Assembly (NCBI GenBank): GCA_963715575.1
Contig: OY970250.1
Span: 1,550,001-1,614,000, forward strand
Source: AC-32 sp963715575
Lineage (GTDB): Bacteria; Actinomycetota; Thermoleophilia; Gaiellales; Gaiellaceae
Length of the DNA: 64,000 nucleotides
Reading direction: 5' to 3'
Position numbers and translations under genes: made by a program. A model generated the notes under the pieces. The model did no database searches and was not told the DNA's origin. It saw nothing but the letters and a program-made list of their open reading frames with translations. This document shows, in pieces, positions 60,329-64,000 of the stretch (position 1 is the first letter of the stretch; each line of letters begins with the position of its first letter).

Positions 60329-61399
60329 CTACTCCATGGTCGCCAGTGCCCAACAGTGTCCCGCGAGTTCGCGGGCGACGGCGACCACGATGATCGAGCG
60401 GGGCTTGCCTCGGCCCTCGAGCGCCTGCCAGCGTCCGTGGAGTCGGCGGGCGCTGCGGTCGGCCTGGGCTCGCAGGGCGAGGGGTTTGCCTTCGCGCCTG
60501 CGTTCGAGGGTGACGCTCAAGCGCGGCGGGCGGCGTTGGTGCCAGGCGGCCTCGATCAGGAGCCGGCGCGCGTTTGTGTTGCCGGCCTTGGTGATCGCGC
60601 CTTGGCGGCGCCGCTCCCCGCTTGAGTGCTCGCTGGGGGTGAGGCCGAGGAAGGGGCCGAGCGACTCGGGGCGGAACCTGCTCCAGTCGCCGAGCTCGAC
60701 GGTCAACGCGAACGCCGTGAGCGTGGAGACGCCGCGGAGACAGACGAGCCGCTCGACGACATCGAGGTAGGGCGGCGTCGCGGCGAGCTCGGCGATCGCC
60801 GCGTCGAGTGCGTCCCTGCTGGTCTTCGCGCCGAGCATCCGGCCGTAGCACTCGTCGAACACGATTGCGAGCGGCCCGCTCTGGAAGCGCTGCCGGCGAA
60901 GCCAGGCGTCGTGTGCCCGCGTCCAGGCGGTCGCGTCATAGACCGCGCCGTGGCGGAGGAGCAGCTTCGAGAGCCGGTGCCGCGCCCGCATCAGATCGCC
61001 GCGGGCATCCTCGCGGGCGCGGACCAGATCACGCGCGGCCTCCTCCTCCGGCCCGGGCACCCGTACCGGGGTGACCTCACCCAGCCGAAGCAGCCTCGCC
61101 AGCCGCTCGGCGTCCCGCCGGTCAGTCTTGACCCGATCAGCCGCCGCCCGGATCCGCGACGGCGCCGCGACAACGCAGCTGATCCCCGCCCCGGCACACC
61201 CACGCGCGAGCCCGTACCCGGTCGGCCCCGCCTCGTACACGACCCGAACCGGCGCCGGCAGCGTCTTCAGCCACGCGACCGTCGCGTCACACCCCGGCGG
61301 CAGCCGCAGCGCCCGCACCTCACCGCTCCCCCCATCGATCACACCCGCGACCACAGAGCGAGCGTGCACATCAAGACCGACCCAGCTACCTTCGCTCAT
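60329..61399 (-). CDS. IS110/IS1111-family DEDD transposase
   Basis: 356 residues. RuvC-like DEDD catalytic set: GLDVHARSVV (Asp10), VVYEAGPTG (Glu56), KTDRRDAERL (Asp93 and Asp96). The C-terminal transposase_20 domain has GVSTLTAFALTVELGD and FLGLTPSEHSSGERRRQGAITKAGN, which holds the conserved Ser. ATG 61399 begins at MSEGSWVGLDVH; the longer frame is not conserved. The gene is full length and undamaged. Confidence 0.92.
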   Translation of the reverse strand: MSEGSWVGLDVHARSVVAGVIDGGSGEVRALRLPPGCDATVAWLKTLPAPVRVVYEAGPTGYGLARGCAGAGISCVVAAPSRIRAAADRVKTDRRDAERLARLLRLGEVTPVRVPGPEEEAARDLVRAREDARGDLMRARHRLSKLLLRHGAVYDATAWTRAHDAWLRRQRFQSGPLAIVFDECYGRMLGAKTSRDALDAAIAELAATPPYLDVVERLVCLRGVSTLTAFALTVELGDWSRFRPESLGPFLGLTPSEHSSGERRRQGAITKAGNTNARRLLIEAAWHQRRPPRLSVTLERRREGKPLALRAQADRSARRLHGRWQALEGRGKPRSIIVVAVARELAGHCWALATME

Positions 61400-61525
61400 A
61401 ACCGGCGCCTCCCGTAATTGCGGCTCTACCGCCGGGCCACTCCCGACGGCAACCCGCGCCAACTTACGAGCGAGGCGCCGGGCACTCCATACGGTCTGGC
61501 GCACGCGAATACGTCGACGTGCCGG

Positions 61526-61864
61526 TCAGTTCCCGACGGCCGGGTCGGGCATGAACTCCCGGACTTCCTGCGCGCAGCGGCAGGCGACGGCGGTCTTGGC
61601 AGCCCACTCCAGCGCCTCCTCGCGTGAGGGCACGTCGGCGACCCAGAACCCGCCGATCGCCTCCGGGTACGGGCCCTCGGAGATCGAGCCGTCGGTGGAC
61701 ACGACAGTCGCGTTCTGGTGTTCCAGTCCGCCGCCGAAGACCCACGCGCCCGCGTTCAGGGCCTCCTCGACCACCTCGTGCGCGGCCTTCGCCACGGCGG
61801 GCACGTCCCCATCGGGGATGTGATCCATCGCGTGGGCATCGAACGAGATCAGGTATCGCGTCAC
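61526..61864 (-). CDS. YCII-related (DGPF) protein
   Basis: 112 residues: TRYLISFDAHAMDHIP, EVVEEALNAGAWVFGGGLE, SISEGPYPEAIGGFWVADVPSREEALEWAAK. The DGPF-type YCII domain is often found next to sigma factors or in metabolism; function unknown. GTG 61864 has AAGGAGG. It reads against most genes of the array. It lies between the IS and repeat G. Confidence 0.82.
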   Translation of the reverse strand: MTRYLISFDAHAMDHIPDGDVPAVAKAAHEVVEEALNAGAWVFGGGLEHQNATVVSTDGSISEGPYPEAIGGFWVADVPSREEALEWAAKTAVACRCAQEVREFMPDPAVGN

Positions 61865-61971
61865 CTGGTGCCTCCTTGTTCGGGGCGACCTACTCCGGCC
61901 GCATCGCAGAAGAGACTGACAGCCCACCGAGAACTCATCGGCGGCGGCAGAATCCGGCTCACTCCTTCAGG

Positions 61972-61995
61972 CGTCATTCCGCAACACTGGACCAG
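61972..61995 (+). repeat. Island repeat G
   Basis: CGTCATTCCGCAACACTGGACCAG, i.e. CGTCATTCC then GCAACACTGG then ACCAG; a variant subtype shared with repeat F. Confidence 0.7.
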
Positions 61996-62063
61996 GCCGT
62001 GTTCAGTTGTTCCCGTGCTCCGTCGGTCTTAGCGCCGCTGCGGCCGGTCAGTAGCATCGTCGT

Positions 62064-62498
62064 ATGAGCGCCGTAAGGGAGCCGGTGCCTTTCGAGGTGT
62101 ACGAGCCGGGCGTGTACCTGCACGGCACAAAGGCAGACCTCGCGGTGGGCGAGCTGCTGGTGGCCGGCCGCGAATCGAACTTCGAGGCAGGCCGGCTGAT
62201 GAACTACGTCTACTTCACCGCAACTCTCGACGCCGCGGTCTGGGGCGCCGAGCTCGCCTCCGGTGAGGGCCGTGGGCGCATCTACGTCGTCGAGCCTCTG
62301 GGGGGGTTCGAGGACGACCCCAATGTCACGAACAAGAAGTTCCCTGGGAATCCAACGCAGTCCTTCCGCAGCCGCGAACCCTTACGCATCGTTGACGAGC
62401 TCCTCGACTGGGTCGGTCACTCGCCCGAGAAGCTCGAGGCAATGCGGGCCCGACTCGATTCCTTGCAGCAGGAGGGAACGGGAAAGATCGAGGACTGA
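62064..62498 (+). CDS. arr: Rifampin ADP-ribosyltransferase homologue (Arr)
   Basis: 144 residues, the full length of Arr enzymes, which inactivate rifamycins by ADP-ribosylating the 23-hydroxyl using NAD+. YLHGTKADLAVG (His20), MNYVYFTAT (Tyr50) and GFEDDPNVTNKKFPGNPTQSFRS (Asp84/85) match the His19-Tyr49-Asp84 catalytic set of Arr-ms at offset one. The tail EPLRIVDELLDWVGHSPE is also conserved. arr-2 and arr-3 are known integron cassettes, which makes the context notable. Whether this copy acts on rifampin is untested. Confidence 0.9.
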   Translation: MSAVREPVPFEVYEPGVYLHGTKADLAVGELLVAGRESNFEAGRLMNYVYFTATLDAAVWGAELASGEGRGRIYVVEPLGGFEDDPNVTNKKFPGNPTQSFRSREPLRIVDELLDWVGHSPEKLEAMRARLDSLQQEGTGKIED

Positions 62499-62541
62499 GT
62501 TGCCGCGTGTCCGGCTGACGTCTACGTAGATTGGTGTTGCC

Positions 62542-62695
62542 ATGTCGAGCTGGTACGACGCCTGGGCGGACCGATACGAGGCGGAGGGGTCACCTCGCGC
62601 TGATGGGCCTGCGCCTCGAAGCTCTCTATGGCGGATTCAATGGGGAACCGCTCGACGACGACAGCCGTGAGTACATCTTCGTGACCCGTCGCTAA
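62542..62695 (+). pseudogene. SAM-dependent methyltransferase remnant with large internal deletion
   Basis: N-terminal WYDAWADRYE in one frame joins directly, in another frame, to HLALMGLRLEALYGGFNGEPLDDDSREYIFVTRR-stop (written here in two parts: HLALMGLRLEALYGGFNG, EPLDDDSREYIFVTRR), the C-terminus of a class I methyltransferase. About 180 residues between them, including the SAM-binding core, are gone. The second internally deleted gene of this array. Confidence 0.65.
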
Positions 62696-62726
62696 GCGTT
62701 CCGGTCGCCGTCCACGACAGCGCCAG

Positions 62727-62750
62727 GGAACATTCCCGAAGGCTGGCGCA
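62727..62750 (+). repeat. Island repeat H, diverged
   Basis: GGAACATTCCCG then AAGGCTGGCGCA, about five differences from consensus. Confidence 0.55.
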
Positions 62751-62762
62751 TCCGGGGTTCCT

Positions 62763-63061
62763 CTACCGAGCCGCGTCAAGGCCGAGGGCAGCCTCCTGGA
62801 AAGCTGAGATCCACGACATCCTTGGCGCTGGCCTCCACGTCGAAAGCTTCGCACTCGCGCCCGGAGCGACCCGCGCTTGCAGTTGATCGACTTGTAGGTC
62901 GTGTAGTCGTGAAGCTCGCGTTGAGTCTGGGCTGCAGAAAGCTTGCGCGGAAAGAAGAAGTCGACTGCGACCACAACAGCCGCAACGGCCAGTACGGCGA
63001 GCACTACGACGAACAGCCATCGGGGGCGGAAGTCCCCGGCCCATAGCGGTGACGGAGTCTG
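62763..63061 (-). pseudogene. Possible broken membrane-anchored small protein
   Basis: On the minus strand, RPRWLFVVVLAVLAVAAVVV then DFFFPRKL gives one membrane helix, followed by YTTYKSINCKRGS and, in another frame, RECEAFDVEASAKDVVDLSF. Two Cys and a frameshift; start not identifiable. No family recognised. Confidence 0.25.
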
Positions 63062-63084
63062 CCAAACGTTCTTAGCCGCTCGGG

Positions 63085-63108
63085 TGACATTCCTGCACAC
63101 TGGTCAAT
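63085..63108 (+). repeat. Island repeat I
   Basis: GTGACATTCCTG then CACACTGGTCAA, three differences from consensus. Confidence 0.8.
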
Positions 63109-63543
63109 GCAAGAGACCGGCGCTACCGGCGTGGCTTACGTGATCAAGTCGGATACCGTGAGGCTCTCTCTTCTCTGCCTCAGCCTCTTGCAACACCCGG
63201 CCAGGCACGCTGCTCGCGCGCGGGAACGTCAATAGGCCCAGTGGCCTAGACGAGCTTGCTCGACCCGCGCTTGGATAGATGCGTCCGCTCGCTAGACCTG
63301 CGCGTCCTCGACCACGGTCACACCCGGTTTCGTAGTCACCAGACCGCCGCGACACCATCGCCCAAATGCCGTCGGGTGCGTGATTAGAGCGAGCCGCTCT
63401 GGGTAGGACCAGCTGGTGCAGTGTCGCGCACGCTTGTTGCGCACGGTGCAGAGCATCAGGCCGTCAGGAGAAGCGGGAGCGCCGCTCCGGCCGCCCGCTG
63501 GAGTCACACGCGCGCGAGCGACCCCGACTGGGAGCAGGCGTCG
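63109..63543. other. Stretch with no convincing gene
   Basis: 435 bases between repeat I and the last gene. One minus-strand frame (63292-63456) is listed separately as doubtful. No hairpin terminator or RNA gene recognised. Confidence 0.4.
63292..63456 (-). CDS. Doubtful 54-residue ORF
   Basis: MLCTVRNKRARHCTSW..., ending TTKPGVTVVEDAQV. No recognised motif and no clear ribosome site; included only because nothing else occupies this stretch. Confidence 0.2.
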   Translation of the reverse strand: MLCTVRNKRARHCTSWSYPERLALITHPTAFGRWCRGGLVTTKPGVTVVEDAQV

Positions 63544-64000
63544 ATGAGTGATCCCAATAGCGTGCGGGTCTTCGTCGCGTCAGAGGTTCGCGTGTATCGG
63601 GCTGGTCTCTCCCGACTCGTTGCGACGGAAGACGGCCTCGAGCTCGCCGGCGCCGGCAAAGCGCCTGAGTGCCCCTCCAGGTTTCGAAGCTCGGCGCAAC
63701 CTGACGTCGTCCTGATCGACGTGACCGAGCACGGAGCCCTCTCGGTTGCCCGAGAAATACATTCAGCCGCCGGAGAAGCCAAGCTAGTCGTGCTTGTTTC
63801 GCCGGACCAGGAAATCGATCTTCCGGAGTGGGCGGGTGCCGGGGTGTCTGGGTTCTTGTCACGCGAGGCCTCGTCGCATGAGCTGGTCGAGATTCTCAGG
63901 CGTGCAGCGTGTGGCGCGAGTCCTTGTTCGCCCGACGTCGCCGACGCCTACTTGAGGCGGGCGCGCGAGAGGTCAGGAAACCCCGCGAGGCTCGAGGCAG
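63544..64000 (+). CDS. Response-regulator receiver protein, 3' end cut by the window edge
   Basis: Open from ATG 63544 to the last base (152 codons). VRVFVASEVRVYRAGLSRLVATEDGLELAG, phospho-acceptor candidate in VVLIDVTEHG, then LVVLVSPDQE and GVSGFLSREASSHELVEILRRAACG give a NarL-type receiver fold. The acidic pocket normally DD reads SE, so phosphorylation may be weakened. An output HTH would lie outside the window. Confidence 0.72.
   Translation, partial: MSDPNSVRVFVASEVRVYRAGLSRLVATEDGLELAGAGKAPECPSRFRSSAQPDVVLIDVTEHGALSVAREIHSAAGEAKLVVLVSPDQEIDLPEWAGAGVSGFLSREASSHELVEILRRAACGASPCSPDVADAYLRRARERSGNPARLEA

Larger units (their letters stand above)
60055..61495 (-). mobile_element. IS110-family (IS1111-like) element inside an island repeat
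   Basis: About 1441 bp. Ends deduced from the split repeat: AACACT at the left and CTGG at the right, CT shared. Subterminal inverted repeat TATGGAGTGC at 60057-60066 and (reversed) 61482-61491, 2 and 4 bases from the ends, as in the IS1111 group. No target duplication, typical of the family. The long non-coding part lies after the transposase gene (274 bases). Confidence 0.75.

Noticed and set aside
57278..63108. Canonical integron attC sites between the array genes
   Set aside because: No GTTRRRY or RYYYAAC cores and no conserved stem among the repeats; a weak hairpin in copy D is not kept in copy E. No integrase gene in the window.
57680..63108. CRISPR array
   Set aside because: Repeat spacing is 0.3-1.9 kb with genes between, not 30-40 bases; no cas genes.

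Overview
The window is about 70% GC, with dense GTG/TTG starts, 4-nt ATGA/GTGA/TTGA overlaps and a gene set (primary sigma factor, GreA, FtsH, CvpA-trypsin protease, DUF1918, NfeD, many small membrane stress proteins) that fits an actinobacterium, most probably of class Thermoleophilia (Gaiellales/Solirubrobacterales-like). The taxonomic guess is inference from general resemblance, not a search result.

Layout. 0-11.3 kb: P-type ATPase, RimK-like ATP-grasp, Hsp20, phosphate transporter with its DUF47 partner, DUF1918, site-2 protease, universal-stress remnant, lipoprotein, and an archease-RtcB RNA-repair pair. Several genes here are broken by single-base frameshifts. 11.3-16.5 kb: a tRNA-Asp gene with two 3'-end fragments lying downstream of it, which delimit two stacked small islands (subtilase plus IS481; AhpD-like plus DUF899). 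16.5-33.4 kb: ordinary chromosome (MarP-like protease, homocysteine methyltransferase/MTHFR, SDR, D-aminopeptidase, cyclodeaminase, antiporter, DinB, ABC exporter, a MarR-controlled YceI operon, sigma factor, DEAD helicase, GreA). 33.4-53.5 kb: small membrane and stress proteins, many preceded by a recurring CATC-N10/13-GATG dyad, with three LuxR-type regulators including a NarL regulator and its MASE1-type kinase. 53.5-56.6 kb: FtsH, rhomboid and an encapsulated-ferritin-like gene without its shell gene.

56.6 kb to the end: a second island, opening with a tRNA-Lys 3' fragment. It is an array of small unrelated genes (STAS, two VOC proteins, RNA ligase-like, GNAT, YCII, a rifampin ADP-ribosyltransferase Arr homologue, methyltransferase remnant) punctuated by nine copies of a 24-bp repeat. 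An IS110/IS1111-family element is inserted inside one repeat copy. This resembles an integron-type cassette array, but the repeats are not canonical attC sites and no integrase is visible. It is the best candidate here for an undescribed system.

Three themes run through the window: gene gain at tRNA 3' ends, a probable dyad-defined stress regulon, and clustered lesions (frameshifts and in-frame amber codons) that may be sequence error or recent decay.
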